A DNA stretch of 64,000 nucleotides, from NCBI RefSeq assembly GCF_009733595.1, contig NZ_WOFH01000016.1:1-64000 (forward strand). Direction: 5' to 3'. Under the pieces are notes generated by a model that was not told the DNA's origin, ran no database searches, and worked only from the letters and a program-made list of their open reading frames with translations. The position numbers and the translations under genes were made by a program. Positions 8,234 to 17,636 of this stretch are shown here, in pieces (position 1 is the stretch's first letter; the number at the start of each line of letters is the position of its first letter). The DNA is from Actinomadura litoris. GTDB taxonomy: Bacteria > Actinomycetota > Actinomycetes > Streptosporangiales > Streptosporangiaceae.

Positions 8234-9655
8234 TCACGACGCCGCGAGGCGCTCCAGGATCAGCGGGCCGAGCTGGGTGACATCGCCGGCGCCCAGCGTG
8301 ATGACCACGTCGCCGGGGCGGGCCAGACCCGCGACGATCGCGGGCACCTCGTCGCGGACGGGCGCGTACACGGCCCGCGTCCCGTCCGGGACGGCGTCGG
8401 CGACGAGCGCGCCGGTCACGCCGGGTTCGGGGTCCTCGCGGGCGCCGTAGACGTCCAGGACGACCGCGACGTCGGCGAGCCCGAGCGCGGCGCCGAACCC
8501 GGCGGCGAAGAAGCGGGTGCGGCTGTACAGATGCGGCTGGAAGACCGCGACGATCCGGCCCGAGGGGCCCCCGCCCGCGGCCTTCTCGCCGAGGTAGTCG
8601 CGGGTCGCCTCCAGGTCGGCGGTCAGCTCGGTCGGGTGGTGGGCGTAGCTGTCGAACACCTCGACGCCGCCCGCCGACCCCTTGGGCTCCAGCCGGCGCA
8701 TCGCCCCGCCGAACGTGGCGAGGCCCACCCGCACGGCCTCCTCGTCCAGGTCGAGGGCCTGCGCGACGGCGACGGCGGCGGTCGCGTTGAGCGCGTTGTG
8801 GCGGCCCGGGACGCCGAGCCGCACCTCGCCCACGCCCTCGATGTCGAAGCGGGAGCCGAGGCCGCGCGGGGTGAAGCCGGTGACGCGCAGGTCGGCGTCG
8901 GCGGCCTCCCCGTAGGTGCGGACGTCCAGCCCGCGCGCCCGCGCGTGCTCGGCGAGCCGCACCGCGACCGGGTCGTCGGCGCCCGCGACGAGGGTGCCGC
9001 CCGGTTCGATACGTTCCACGAACCTGGCGAAGTTCTCCTTGACCATGTCGAAGCCGCCGTAGTTGTCGAGGTGGTCGGCCTCGACGTTGGTGACGACGGC
9101 GACGTGCGGGCTGTACATCAGGAACGAGCCGTCGCTCTCGTCGGCCTCGGCGACGAACACGTCCCCGGTGCCCTCGTCGGCGCCGAGCCCGGTCGTGACG
9201 AGCTGCCCGCCGATGCAGTAGGACGGGTCGGCGCCCGCGTGCTGCAGCGCGACCGTCAGCATCGACGTCGTCGTGGTCTTGCCGTGCGTCCCGGCGATCG
9301 CGACGGCGCGGCGCCCGGCCATCAGCGCCGCGAGCGCCGCCGAGCGGTGCAGGACGCGCAGCCCGCGCTCGCGGGCGGCGACCAGCTCGGGGTTGCCCTC
9401 GCGGATCGCGGTGGAGACGACCACGGTGTCGGCCTCGCCGACGTGCGCGGCGTCGTGCCCGACGAAGACCTCGGCGCCGAGCTCGCCGAGCTGGCCGAGC
9501 AGCGCGGAGTCGCGGGCGTCGCTGCCCGACACCGCGATGCCGCGGCGCAGCATGATGCGGGCGATGCCCGACATCCCGGCGCCCCCGATCGCGATGAAGT
9601 GGACGCGGCCGAGGTCCCCCGCCGGCACGACCTCGCCGGGACCGATCAGGCTCAT
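8234..9655 (-). CDS. murC: UDP-N-acetylmuramate–L-alanine ligase MurC
   Basis: Cytoplasmic ligase that adds L-Ala to UDP-MurNAc using ATP; 473 aa. The start is ATG 9655, overlapping the murG stop by 4 bp. The N-terminal Rossmann motif IGGAGMSGIA (about 23-32) binds UDP-MurNAc. The ATP loop GTHGKTTT is at 122-129, and the central NVEADHLDNYG and C-terminal FQPHLYSRTR motifs of MurC are present. The length is normal for the family. Confidence 0.95.
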   Translation of the reverse strand: MSLIGPGEVVPAGDLGRVHFIAIGGAGMSGIARIMLRRGIAVSGSDARDSALLGQLGELGAEVFVGHDAAHVGEADTVVVSTAIREGNPELVAARERGLRVLHRSAALAALMAGRRAVAIAGTHGKTTTTSMLTVALQHAGADPSYCIGGQLVTTGLGADEGTGDVFVAEADESDGSFLMYSPHVAVVTNVEADHLDNYGGFDMVKENFARFVERIEPGGTLVAGADDPVAVRLAEHARARGLDVRTYGEAADADLRVTGFTPRGLGSRFDIEGVGEVRLGVPGRHNALNATAAVAVAQALDLDEEAVRVGLATFGGAMRRLEPKGSAGGVEVFDSYAHHPTELTADLEATRDYLGEKAAGGGPSGRIVAVFQPHLYSRTRFFAAGFGAALGLADVAVVLDVYGAREDPEPGVTGALVADAVPDGTRAVYAPVRDEVPAIVAGLARPGDVVITLGAGDVTQLGPLILERLAAS

Positions 9656-10746
9656 CGGGCGGCGCCCGCCGCGCCGACCACGGCGTACACCATCCGCGCG
9701 AGCGCGACGTCGGCGTCCCGGCGGCCCATCCGCCCGGCCTGCTCGGACATGTGCGCGACCCGGCCCGGGTCGGCGAGCACGGGCAGCAGGTTGTGCGCGA
9801 TCCAGTCGGGCGACAGCTCGGCGTTGTCGACCAGCATCCCGCCGCCCGCCGCGACGATCGGCTCGGCGTTGAGCTTCTGCTCGCCGTTGCCGATGGGCAG
9901 CGGCACGTACACCGCCGGGAGCGCGACCGCGGCGAGCTCCGCGCAGGTCATCGCCCCCGCGCGGCACATCGCCATGTCGGCGGCGGCGTAGGCGAGGTCC
10001 ATCCGGTCGCAGTAGGGGATCGTGACGTACTGGGGGCCGCCGGACGAGGGCTCGGGCTCCTCGGTGTTCTTCGGCCCGACGATGTGCAGGACCTGGATGC
10101 CCGCCTGCCGGAAGTAGGGCGCGGCGGCCACCGCGGCCTGGTTGAGCGACCGGGCGCCCTGCGAGCCGCCGAAGATCAGCAGCGTGGGCAGGTCGGGCAG
10201 CAGCCCGAAGTAGGAGCGGGCCTTGTCGCCCATCGCCAGCCGGTCGAGCGCGGCGATCTCGCGGCGCAGCGGGATCCCGACGAACGTCGCGTTCGGCAGC
10301 GTCGAGTCGGAGTGCGAGACGGCCACGTGGTCGGTGAAGCGGGCGCCGAGCTTGTTGGCGAGGCCGGGCTTGGGGTTGGCCTCGTGCACGATGATCGGTA
10401 CCTTGCGCTTGCGGGCGGCCAGGTAGCCCGGGGTGGCGACGTAGCCGCCGAAGCCGACCAGGACGTCGGCCTGCGCCTGGTCGAGGACGGAGGCCGCCGC
10501 GTTGATGGCGCCGCGCAGCCGGCCCGGGACCGACAGCAGCTGCGGGGTCAGCGTGCGCGGCAGCGGCACCGGGGGGATCAGGGCGAGCTCGTAGCCCCGC
10601 TGCGGGACGAGTCGGGTCTCCAGGCCCCGCTCGGTCCCGAGGCAGGTGATCCCGACGTTCGGGTCGTTGCGGCGCAGCGCGTCGGCCAGGGCCAGCGCGG
10701 GCTCGATGTGTCCGGCGGTGCCGCCGCCGGCCAGGACAACCCTCAT
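9652..10746 (-). CDS. murG: Lipid II synthase MurG
   Basis: Peripheral membrane glycosyltransferase that adds GlcNAc to lipid I, making lipid II; 364 aa. ATG 10746 gives MRVVLAGGGTAGHIEPALA, the canonical start with the glycine-rich GGGTAGH loop. A TTG at 10758 is in frame but directly abuts the GAGGAG ribosome site. The C-terminal donor-binding domain includes LIFGGSQGARSLNQ and RAGAMTCAELAAV…PLPIGNGEQ. It is separated from ftsW by 163 bp that contain a tandem repeat array, the only sizeable gap inside the mur/fts run between ftsI and murC. Confidence 0.95.
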   Translation of the reverse strand: MRVVLAGGGTAGHIEPALALADALRRNDPNVGITCLGTERGLETRLVPQRGYELALIPPVPLPRTLTPQLLSVPGRLRGAINAAASVLDQAQADVLVGFGGYVATPGYLAARKRKVPIIVHEANPKPGLANKLGARFTDHVAVSHSDSTLPNATFVGIPLRREIAALDRLAMGDKARSYFGLLPDLPTLLIFGGSQGARSLNQAAVAAAPYFRQAGIQVLHIVGPKNTEEPEPSSGGPQYVTIPYCDRMDLAYAAADMAMCRAGAMTCAELAAVALPAVYVPLPIGNGEQKLNAEPIVAAGGGMLVDNAELSPDWIAHNLLPVLADPGRVAHMSEQAGRMGRRDADVALARMVYAVVGAAGAAR

Positions 10747-10761
10747 GCTCGTTGACAACTC

Positions 10762-10831
10762 CTCAGCGTGTTCGACTCAGCGTGTTCCGGCTCAACGTGT
10801 TCGACTCGGCGTGTTCGACTCGGCGTGCTCG
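10762..10831. repeat. Five 14-bp tandem repeats before murG
   Basis: Five head-to-tail copies of a 14-15 bp unit occur. The plus-strand consensus is CTCRGCGTGTTCGA, with starts at 10762, 10776, 10791, 10805 and 10819. Copies differ at only one to three positions. The array ends 15 bp before the murG start codon, next to its GAGGAG ribosome site, so it sits in the ftsW-murG intercistronic leader. It could be an operator array, an RNA element or simple slippage expansion. Confidence 0.8.
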
Positions 10832-10909
10832 TCTTCTCGGGTGCCGCGCCCCGCGGCGCGCGGGACGGCTTTCGCGGGCGCCGGGTCCGCCGGCACCCCG
10901 GAGGGGGTC

Positions 10910-12166
10910 TCAACGCCGTGCCAGGCCCAGCCAGCTTAGAGCCCTCACGACCGGTCCGGGGCCCCGTGCGGAGAGTGCCTGCCTGGCCCCGGGCTCGCGT
11001 TTGGCGAAGGCGAGCAGCATCCCGAGCGCCAGGAGCGTCGGGATGAGCGCCGATCCGCCGTAGGACACCAGCGGCAGCGGGATACCGGTGATGGGCAGCA
11101 CCCCGATGACCGCGCCGATGTTGACGATGGCCTGGACGACCAGCCAGGCCGTCGCGCCCGCGGCGGCGAGCCGGGTGAAGGGGTCCTTCACCCGGCGGGC
11201 GATCCGGAGCCCGGCGTAGGACAGCAGCCCGAACAGCCCGAGGACGACGAGGGTGCCGACGAGCCCGAACTCCTCCGCCACGATCGCGAAGATGAAGTCG
11301 GTCTCGGCGTGCGGCAGGTAGTCCCACTTGGCGCGCCCCTCCCCGAGGCCGGTGCCGAAGAAGCCGCCGGAGGCGACCGCGAACAGCCCCTGCCGGCCCT
11401 GGTAGTTGCTGGTGAGCTGGTTGCCCGCGGGGTCGAGGAAGCCGGTCAGCCGCTGCATCCGGTACGGCTCGACGACGATGAGGATCGACACCAGCAGGCA
11501 CACCAGCCCGGCGATGCCGAGGAACAGCCGTCCGGGCGCGCCGACGACCCACAGCAGCGCCAGGAAGATCGTCAGCAGCACGAGCGTGGTGCCGAGGTCG
11601 TTGCCGAGCATGACCAGCAGCACCAGCATGCCCGCGCCGGGCAGCAGCGGGACGAGCAGCGGCCGCCACTCGGTGAGCTGGCCGAGCCGCTCCTTGCGGG
11701 CCAGCAGGTCGGCGCCCCAGAGCACGAGGCCGAGCTTGGCGGGCTCGGACGGCTGGATCTGGAGCGGCCCGAAGCTGATCCAGCGGGTCGCGCCGCCCGC
11801 GCTGCGGCCGAGCCCGGGGATCAGCACCAGCGCCAGCGCGACGATCGACAGCAGCAGCAGCGGGTAGGCGAGGGCGCGGAACGTCCGGACGGGCAGCCGG
11901 GAGGCCAGCCACATGCCGGGCAGCCCGATCGCCATCCAGATCGCCTGCTTCTGGAAGAGGGTGTAGGCCGAGCCGGTCTCCTGGAGCTGCTTGACGCTGG
12001 AGGCCGACAGCACCATGGTCAGCCCGAGCGCCAGCAGCATCACCGAGCAGCCGAGCACCAGGTAGTAGGAGGTGAGCGGGCGGTCGAGCAGCCCGACGGC
12101 GGCGGCGACCTGCTCGCGCGGGCCGGCCCGCCGGCCCTCCTCCTCCTGCGCGGTCGCGGCGGTCAT
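10910..12166 (-). CDS. ftsW: Septal peptidoglycan polymerase FtsW
   Basis: SEDS-family glycosyltransferase that polymerises lipid II at the septum with its partner FtsI; 418 aa. The start is ATG 12166, overlapping the murD stop by 4 bp. About ten membrane helices are visible. SEDS motifs include GGATRWISFGPLQIQPSEPAKL (catalytic-site region), GNDLGTT and the C-terminal GIPLPLVSYGGSALI. The short N-terminal cytoplasmic arm is Glu-rich. Confidence 0.94.
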   Translation of the reverse strand: MTAATAQEEEGRRAGPREQVAAAVGLLDRPLTSYYLVLGCSVMLLALGLTMVLSASSVKQLQETGSAYTLFQKQAIWMAIGLPGMWLASRLPVRTFRALAYPLLLLSIVALALVLIPGLGRSAGGATRWISFGPLQIQPSEPAKLGLVLWGADLLARKERLGQLTEWRPLLVPLLPGAGMLVLLVMLGNDLGTTLVLLTIFLALLWVVGAPGRLFLGIAGLVCLLVSILIVVEPYRMQRLTGFLDPAGNQLTSNYQGRQGLFAVASGGFFGTGLGEGRAKWDYLPHAETDFIFAIVAEEFGLVGTLVVLGLFGLLSYAGLRIARRVKDPFTRLAAAGATAWLVVQAIVNIGAVIGVLPITGIPLPLVSYGGSALIPTLLALGMLLAFAKREPGARQALSARGPGPVVRALSWLGLARR

Positions 12167-13566
12167 CGCCGCCGCGCGGTCCCGGCGAGCCGCTCGACGG
12201 CGGCGATGAAGGCGTCCCCCCGGGCCGGGTAGTTCGCGAACATGTCGAAGGAGGCCCCGACGGGGGCGAGCAGCACGGTGTCGCCGGGGCGGGCGAGCCC
12301 GGCGGCCTCGGTGACGACGCGGTCCATGGCCCCAGTGTCGGTGTCGGCGACGTCCACGACCGGGACATCCGGGGCGTGTCGCGCGAGCGCCTCCGCGAGC
12401 CGGTGCCGGTCGCGGCCCATCAGCACGACGCCGCGCAGCCGCGGCGCGCAGTCGCGGACGAGGTCGTCGACGTCCAGGCCCTTGAGGAGGCCGCCCGCGA
12501 TCCACACGACCGGCTCGTAGGCGGCGAGCGAGGCGGCGGCGGCGTGCGGCTGCGTCGCCTTGGAGTCGTTGACGTAGGCGACGCCGGTGACGTCGGCGAC
12601 GTGCTGGATGCGGTGCGGGTCGGGCACGAACGCGCGCAGCCCGTCCCGGACGGCCTCGGGCGGCACCCCGAACGCGCGCGCGAGGCCCGCCGCCGCGAGC
12701 GCGTTCGCGACGTTGTGCGGCGCGAACGGCCGGACGTCGGCGAGCGCCGCCAGCTCCGCGGCCTCCCGCCGCGGGTCGGCGGTGAAGGCCCGGTCGACGA
12801 GCAGTTCCTCCACGACGCCCAGCTCGCCCGGCCGGGGCACCTGGAGCGTGAAGCCCGCGCGGCGCTCGGCGCCCGCCGCCAGGGAGGTGGAGACGGGGTC
12901 GTCGGCGTTGTGGACCGCGATCGCGCCCGCCGCGAAGATCTTCGCCTTGGCGGCGACGTAGGCGTCCATCGTGCCGTGCCAGTCGAGGTGGTCAGGCGCG
13001 ACGTTCAGCACGGTCGCCGCGTACGGGGCCAGTGAACTCGACCAGTGCAGCTGGTAGCTGGACAGCTCGACCGCCAGCACGTCGTGCGGCTGGTCGACGG
13101 CCTCGACGATCGGCGTCCCGACGTTGCCGACCGCGAGCGCGTCGTGGCCCGCGGCGGTGAGCATGCACGCGAGCATCCGCACGACGGTGGTCTTGCCGTC
13201 GGTGCCGGTGACGGCCAGCCACGGCGCCGCGCCCTCGGCCGGGCGCAGCCGCCAGGCCAGCTCGACCTCGCCGATGATCTCCACGCCCGCGGCGGCGGCC
13301 GCGGCGGGCAGCGGCGCGTCCGGCCGCCAGCCGGGCGAGGTGACGACGAGGTCGGTGCCCGCCGGAAGGCTCTCGCCGTCGCCGAGCCGGACGGCCACGC
13401 CGCGCTCCTCCAGCTCGGCGGCGGCGCTCCGGCGCTCGTCGTCGTCGCGGGCCTCCACGGCCGTGACGCGGGCGCCCCGGGCCGCGAGCGCGCGGGCGGC
13501 GGCGCGGCCCGACACGCCGAGGCCGGCGACGACGACGTCGAGGCCGTCCCAGGGACGGGTGGTCAT
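12163..13566 (-). CDS. murD: UDP-MurNAc-L-Ala–D-Glu ligase MurD
   Basis: Third Mur ligase step, adding D-Glu; 467 aa. The start is ATG 13566, overlapping the mraY stop by 4 bp, behind a weak GAAGAA site. The N-terminal VVVAGLGVSGRA binds the UDP-substrate. The ATP loop GTDGKTT is at 121-127; the centre has LNVAPDHLDWHG and the C-terminal half YVNDSKATQPHAA, characteristic of MurD. Translation is probably coupled to mraY. Confidence 0.95.
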   Translation of the reverse strand: MTTRPWDGLDVVVAGLGVSGRAAARALAARGARVTAVEARDDDERRSAAAELEERGVAVRLGDGESLPAGTDLVVTSPGWRPDAPLPAAAAAAGVEIIGEVELAWRLRPAEGAAPWLAVTGTDGKTTVVRMLACMLTAAGHDALAVGNVGTPIVEAVDQPHDVLAVELSSYQLHWSSSLAPYAATVLNVAPDHLDWHGTMDAYVAAKAKIFAAGAIAVHNADDPVSTSLAAGAERRAGFTLQVPRPGELGVVEELLVDRAFTADPRREAAELAALADVRPFAPHNVANALAAAGLARAFGVPPEAVRDGLRAFVPDPHRIQHVADVTGVAYVNDSKATQPHAAAASLAAYEPVVWIAGGLLKGLDVDDLVRDCAPRLRGVVLMGRDRHRLAEALARHAPDVPVVDVADTDTGAMDRVVTEAAGLARPGDTVLLAPVGASFDMFANYPARGDAFIAAVERLAGTARRR

Positions 13567-14621
13567 TTCTTCGGCATCCATTCCAGGTAGAACAGGCCGA
13601 TGCCGATCGCGACGAACAGCGCCGACATCAGCCAGAACCGCACGACGATCGTGGTCTCGGCCCAGCCCGACAACTCGAAGTGGTGCTGGAGCGGCGCCAT
13701 CTTGAACACGCGCTTGCCGGTCATCTTGAACCCGCCGACCTGGATCATCACCGACAGGGTGATCATCACGATCAGCCCGCAGAGGATCGCGAGCAGGAAC
13801 TGGGTGCGGGTGAGGATCGCGAGGCCGACCAGCACGCCGCCGAGGGCCAGCGAGCCGGTGTCGCCCATGAAGATCTTGGCGGGCGGGGCGTTCCACCACA
13901 GGAAGCCGAACACGCCGCCGAGCACGGCCGCCGCGACCACCGCGAGGTCGAGGGGGTCGCGGACGCTGTAGCAGTTGGGGGCGAGGGCGTAGGCGCAGCT
14001 GTTGCGCAGCTGCCAGTTCCCGATGATCACGTAGGCGGCCAGCACCATGCCCGCCGGGCCCGCGGCGAGGCCGTCGAGCCCGTCGGTCAGGTTCACGCCG
14101 TTGGACATGGCCGCGATCAGCAGCAGCGCCCACACCACGAACAGGTACGGGCCGATCGAGGGGCCGAAGTCGCGCAGGAACGACAGGTGGGGGTCGGCGG
14201 GGGTGATGTCGTACCCGTTGGGGAAGTTCAGCGACGCGATCGCGAAGACCACGCCGACCAGGATGATGCCGATCATCTTGGCGCCGCTGCGCAGGCCGAG
14301 GCTGCGCTGCTTGAACACCTTGATGTAGTCGTCCACGAACCCGACCAGCCCGAGGCCGGTCATCAGGAACAGCACCAGCACGCCCGAGATCGTCGGCTCG
14401 TCGCCGGTGAACAGGTGCGCGGCGGCGTAGCCGACGAGCGAGCCGACGATGAAGACCGTCCCGCCCATCGTGGGGGTGCCTCGCTTGGTGAGGTGCGCCT
14501 CGGGGCCCTCGTCCCGGATCATCTGGCCGTAGCCCAGCCGGTTGACGATCCGGATCCACACCGGGGTGCCGACCATCACGAAGACCAGCGCCACCCCCGC
14601 GGCGAGGATGATGTTGGTCAT
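13563..14621 (-). CDS. mraY: Phospho-MurNAc-pentapeptide translocase MraY
   Basis: Integral membrane enzyme that transfers phospho-MurNAc-pentapeptide to undecaprenyl phosphate, making lipid I; 352 aa. About ten membrane helices. Active-site motifs are GFVDDYIKV (about 113-121), NGVNLTDGLDGLA (Asp pair), the GDTGSLALGG loop and the C-terminal APLQHHFELSGW. It overlaps both murF upstream and murD downstream by 4 bp. Confidence 0.95.
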   Translation of the reverse strand: MTNIILAAGVALVFVMVGTPVWIRIVNRLGYGQMIRDEGPEAHLTKRGTPTMGGTVFIVGSLVGYAAAHLFTGDEPTISGVLVLFLMTGLGLVGFVDDYIKVFKQRSLGLRSGAKMIGIILVGVVFAIASLNFPNGYDITPADPHLSFLRDFGPSIGPYLFVVWALLLIAAMSNGVNLTDGLDGLAAGPAGMVLAAYVIIGNWQLRNSCAYALAPNCYSVRDPLDLAVVAAAVLGGVFGFLWWNAPPAKIFMGDTGSLALGGVLVGLAILTRTQFLLAILCGLIVMITLSVMIQVGGFKMTGKRVFKMAPLQHHFELSGWAETTIVVRFWLMSALFVAIGIGLFYLEWMPKK

Positions 14622-16012
14622 CGGGCGGCCTCCCCGGCGCGGCCGGCGAGGATCGCCTCGGCCACCCGTTCCATCCCGGCGACGCGGGAGCCCTTCACCA
14701 GCACGACGTCTCGCGGCCTGAGCCGCTCGCTGAGCGCGGTCACGGCCGCGCCGACGTCATCCACCTGTACGCACTCTCCCGTCCATGAGGCCACCTGCCC
14801 GGCCCCCTCGGCCATCGCCGCCGCGTTCGGGCCGACGACCACGAGGCCGGCGAACCCGCTGCGCGCGACATGCTGTCCGATCTTGGCATGTTCCGCCACG
14901 GACGCGGCGCCCAGTTCGGCCATCTCGCCCAGGACCGCGAACGCCCGCCGGTCGCGGGCGAGGTGGCGGGTCGTGTCGATCGCGGCGCGGGTCGAGTCGG
15001 GGTTGGCGTTGTAGGCGTCGTTGACCACGGTCACGCCGTCGCCGCTGTCGGCGACCTCCATCCGCCAGCGGCTGGCGGGCTCGGCCCGCGACAGCGCCTC
15101 GGCGACCTCGTCCGGCGGCAGGCCCGCGGCGCGGGCGGCGGCGGCCGCGGCCAGCGCGTTCGCGACGGCGTGCGCCCCGTACAGGCGCAGCGCGACCGGC
15201 GCCGCGCCCTCGGGTGTGACCAGCGTGAACCGGGCGCGGCCCCGCTCGTCGAGGGTCTCCCCGGCGGCGCGGACGGTCGCGGCGGGCGAGCGCCCGAACG
15301 TGACGACCTTCGCCCGCGTCCGGGGCGCCATCGCGGCCACCAGCGGATCGTCGGCGTTGAGGACGGCGGTCCCGCCCTCGGGCACGGCCTCGATGATCTC
15401 GCCCTTGGCGACGGCGATGTTCTCCCGGCCGCCGAACTCCCCGACGTGCGCGGTGCCGACGTTCAGCACGACGCCGACGCCCGGACGGGCGATCCCGGTG
15501 AGGTAGGCGATGTGGCCGATCCCACGCGCGCCCATCTCCAGCACCAGGTAGCGGGTCCGCGCGTCGGCGCGCAGCACGGTCAGCGGCAGCCCGATCTCGT
15601 TGTTGAACGACCCGGGCGGCCACACGGTCGGGCCCGCGCGGGACACGACCTGCGCGATCAGGTCCTTGGTGGAGGTCTTGCCCGCCGAGCCGGTGACGGC
15701 GATGACCGTCACGCCGGGCAGGCGCTCCAGCACGCCGCGGGCGAGCCGTCCGAGGGCCTCCTGGACGTCGTCGACCACCACGGCCGGGCCCTCCACCGGG
15801 CGCCGCGCCAGCACCGCGGCGGCTCCGGCGGCGAGCGCGGCGGGCGCGAACGCGTGCCCGTCGGCGCGCTCGCCCTCGAACGCCGCGAACAGCGCCCCGG
15901 GCACGACCGCGCGGGAGTCGATGACCACGGGACCGCCCACCACGGCGTCCGGGGGGCCGTGGAGGGTGCCCCCCGTGATCTCCGCGATCGTCGACAGCGG
16001 AAGTGGGATCAC
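14618..16012 (-). CDS. murF: UDP-MurNAc-tripeptide–D-Ala-D-Ala ligase MurF
   Basis: Adds the D-Ala-D-Ala dipeptide to finish the pentapeptide precursor; 464 aa. The start is GTG 16012, overlapping the murE stop (GTGA). It has the N-terminal MurF domain (DSRAVVPGALFAAFEGERADGH in two parts), the ATP loop GSAGKTSTKD (108-117), MGARGIGHIAYL, NVGTAHVGEFG and the C-terminal VVNDAYNANPDS. These motifs separate it from the other Mur ligases. Confidence 0.95.
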   Translation of the reverse strand: MIPLPLSTIAEITGGTLHGPPDAVVGGPVVIDSRAVVPGALFAAFEGERADGHAFAPAALAAGAAAVLARRPVEGPAVVVDDVQEALGRLARGVLERLPGVTVIAVTGSAGKTSTKDLIAQVVSRAGPTVWPPGSFNNEIGLPLTVLRADARTRYLVLEMGARGIGHIAYLTGIARPGVGVVLNVGTAHVGEFGGRENIAVAKGEIIEAVPEGGTAVLNADDPLVAAMAPRTRAKVVTFGRSPAATVRAAGETLDERGRARFTLVTPEGAAPVALRLYGAHAVANALAAAAAARAAGLPPDEVAEALSRAEPASRWRMEVADSGDGVTVVNDAYNANPDSTRAAIDTTRHLARDRRAFAVLGEMAELGAASVAEHAKIGQHVARSGFAGLVVVGPNAAAMAEGAGQVASWTGECVQVDDVGAAVTALSERLRPRDVVLVKGSRVAGMERVAEAILAGRAGEAAR

Positions 16013-17556
16013 GCCTGCGCCCCGTCCCCTCTGGTTCCCTCCGCGCGCCGCCGCAGCGCCTCGCGGACGACCTCGCGGTCGTCGAACGGATGCATCTCGC
16101 CCGCCGCGTACTGGCCCTGCTCGTGGCCCTTGCCCGCGACGACCAGCACGTCGCCCCGGCGGGCCCGGCGGACCGCCAGCGCGATGGCGGCGGCGCGGTC
16201 GGGCTCGACGACGATGTGGGCCCGCTGCGCGGCGGGCACCTTCAGCCCGCCCTCGACCATGGCGGCGAGGATCGCGAGCGGGTCCTCCGACCTCGGGTTG
16301 TCGTTGGTGAAGTACGCCTTGTCGGCGAGCCGGGCGGCGGCCTCGCCCATCAGCGGGCGCTTGCCGCGGTCGCGGTCGCCGCCGCAGCCGAGCACGACGA
16401 CGAGGTCGCCCTCGGTGACCCGGCGCAGCGCGGTGAGGACGGCCTCGACGGCGCCGGGCTTGTGGGAGTAGTCGACGAGCGCGACGAACTCCTGGCCCTC
16501 GTCCACGCGCTCCAGCCGGCCGGGGACCCCGGGCAGCGACCCGACCCCCCGCACCGCCGCGGGCAGCCCGATCCCCGCCTCGACCAGCGCGACGATCGCG
16601 GCGAGCGCGTTGGCGACGTTGAAGGGCCCCGCGAGCTGGACGGCGGCGTCGGCCTCGATCCCGCCGGGCCCGACGATGCGGAAGACGCTGCCGTCCGCGC
16701 CGATCCGCACGTCCTCGGCCCGCCAGTCGGCGGCGGGGTCGCCGGTCGCCGAGAACGTCGTGATCGGGATGGCGGCGGTCTCTATCAGCACCCGGCCGTG
16801 GCGGTCGTCGAGGTTGACCACGCCGACCCGCGCGTACTCGGGGGTGAACAGCTTCGCCTTGGCGGCGAAGTAGTCCTCCATGGTGGCGTGGAAGTCCAGG
16901 TGGTCCTGGGAGAGGTTGGTGAAGACGGCGACGTCGTAGTAGGCGCCGCCGACGCGTCCCTGCGCGAGGGCGTGGCTGGAGACCTCCATCGCGGCGGCGC
17001 CGACGCCCCGCTCCCGCATCGTCGCGAACAGCGCGTGCAGGTCGGTGGCCTCGGGGGTGGTCAGCGCGCTCCGCACCCGGGAGCCGCCGACCCGGATCTC
17101 CACGCCGCCGACCAGCCCGGTCTCGATCCCGGCGGCGCGCAGGCCCGACTCCAGCAGGAACACCGAGGTGGTCTTGCCGCTCGTCCCGGTGACGCCGATC
17201 AGCAGCAGGTCGCGGGCGGGCTCCCCGTACACCCACGCGGCGGCGGCGCCGAGGTGGGCGCGGACGTTCGCGACCGCCAGCACCGGCAGGCCCGTGGCGA
17301 CCGCCGCGTCGTAGCCGTCGGGGTCGGTGAGGATCGCGGTGGCGCCGGCCTCGGCGGCCTGCGCGGAGAACTGGGCGCCGTGGGCGCGCGCCCCGGGCAG
17401 CGCGGCGTACAGGTCGCCGGGCAGGACCGCGCGCGAGTCGTGGGTGATGCCCGTCGCGGCGACATCGGCCCAGATGTCGCTCCAGTCGCTCCGCTCGATG
17501 CCGAGTAGCGCCGCGAGCCCGGTCAGCGGACGGGCCGGATTGGTGGATGGGCGCAT
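16009..17556 (-). CDS. murE: UDP-MurNAc-dipeptide ligase MurE (meso-diaminopimelate type)
   Basis: Adds the third stem residue; 515 aa from ATG 17556. The ATP loop GTSGKTT is at 124-130. The amino-acid specificity loop reads DNPRSEDP at 419-426; DNPR is the meso-DAP signature, so the wall is predicted to contain meso-DAP, as expected for this group. Other motifs are THDSRAVLPGDLYAAL, NLSQDHLDFH and VLGCGGDRDRGKRPLMG. The ribosome site is weak (GAAAG). There is an 80-bp gap after ftsI. Confidence 0.94.
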   Translation of the reverse strand: MRPSTNPARPLTGLAALLGIERSDWSDIWADVAATGITHDSRAVLPGDLYAALPGARAHGAQFSAQAAEAGATAILTDPDGYDAAVATGLPVLAVANVRAHLGAAAAWVYGEPARDLLLIGVTGTSGKTTSVFLLESGLRAAGIETGLVGGVEIRVGGSRVRSALTTPEATDLHALFATMRERGVGAAAMEVSSHALAQGRVGGAYYDVAVFTNLSQDHLDFHATMEDYFAAKAKLFTPEYARVGVVNLDDRHGRVLIETAAIPITTFSATGDPAADWRAEDVRIGADGSVFRIVGPGGIEADAAVQLAGPFNVANALAAIVALVEAGIGLPAAVRGVGSLPGVPGRLERVDEGQEFVALVDYSHKPGAVEAVLTALRRVTEGDLVVVLGCGGDRDRGKRPLMGEAAARLADKAYFTNDNPRSEDPLAILAAMVEGGLKVPAAQRAHIVVEPDRAAAIALAVRRARRGDVLVVAGKGHEQGQYAAGEMHPFDDREVVREALRRRAEGTRGDGAQA

Positions 17557-17636
17557 GGCGTTTCTTTCGTCGCGTACTGAACGGGAATGCGGGGACACCG
17601 GACGTGAACTCACGGCGAGGAGGGTACTCGCTGGGC

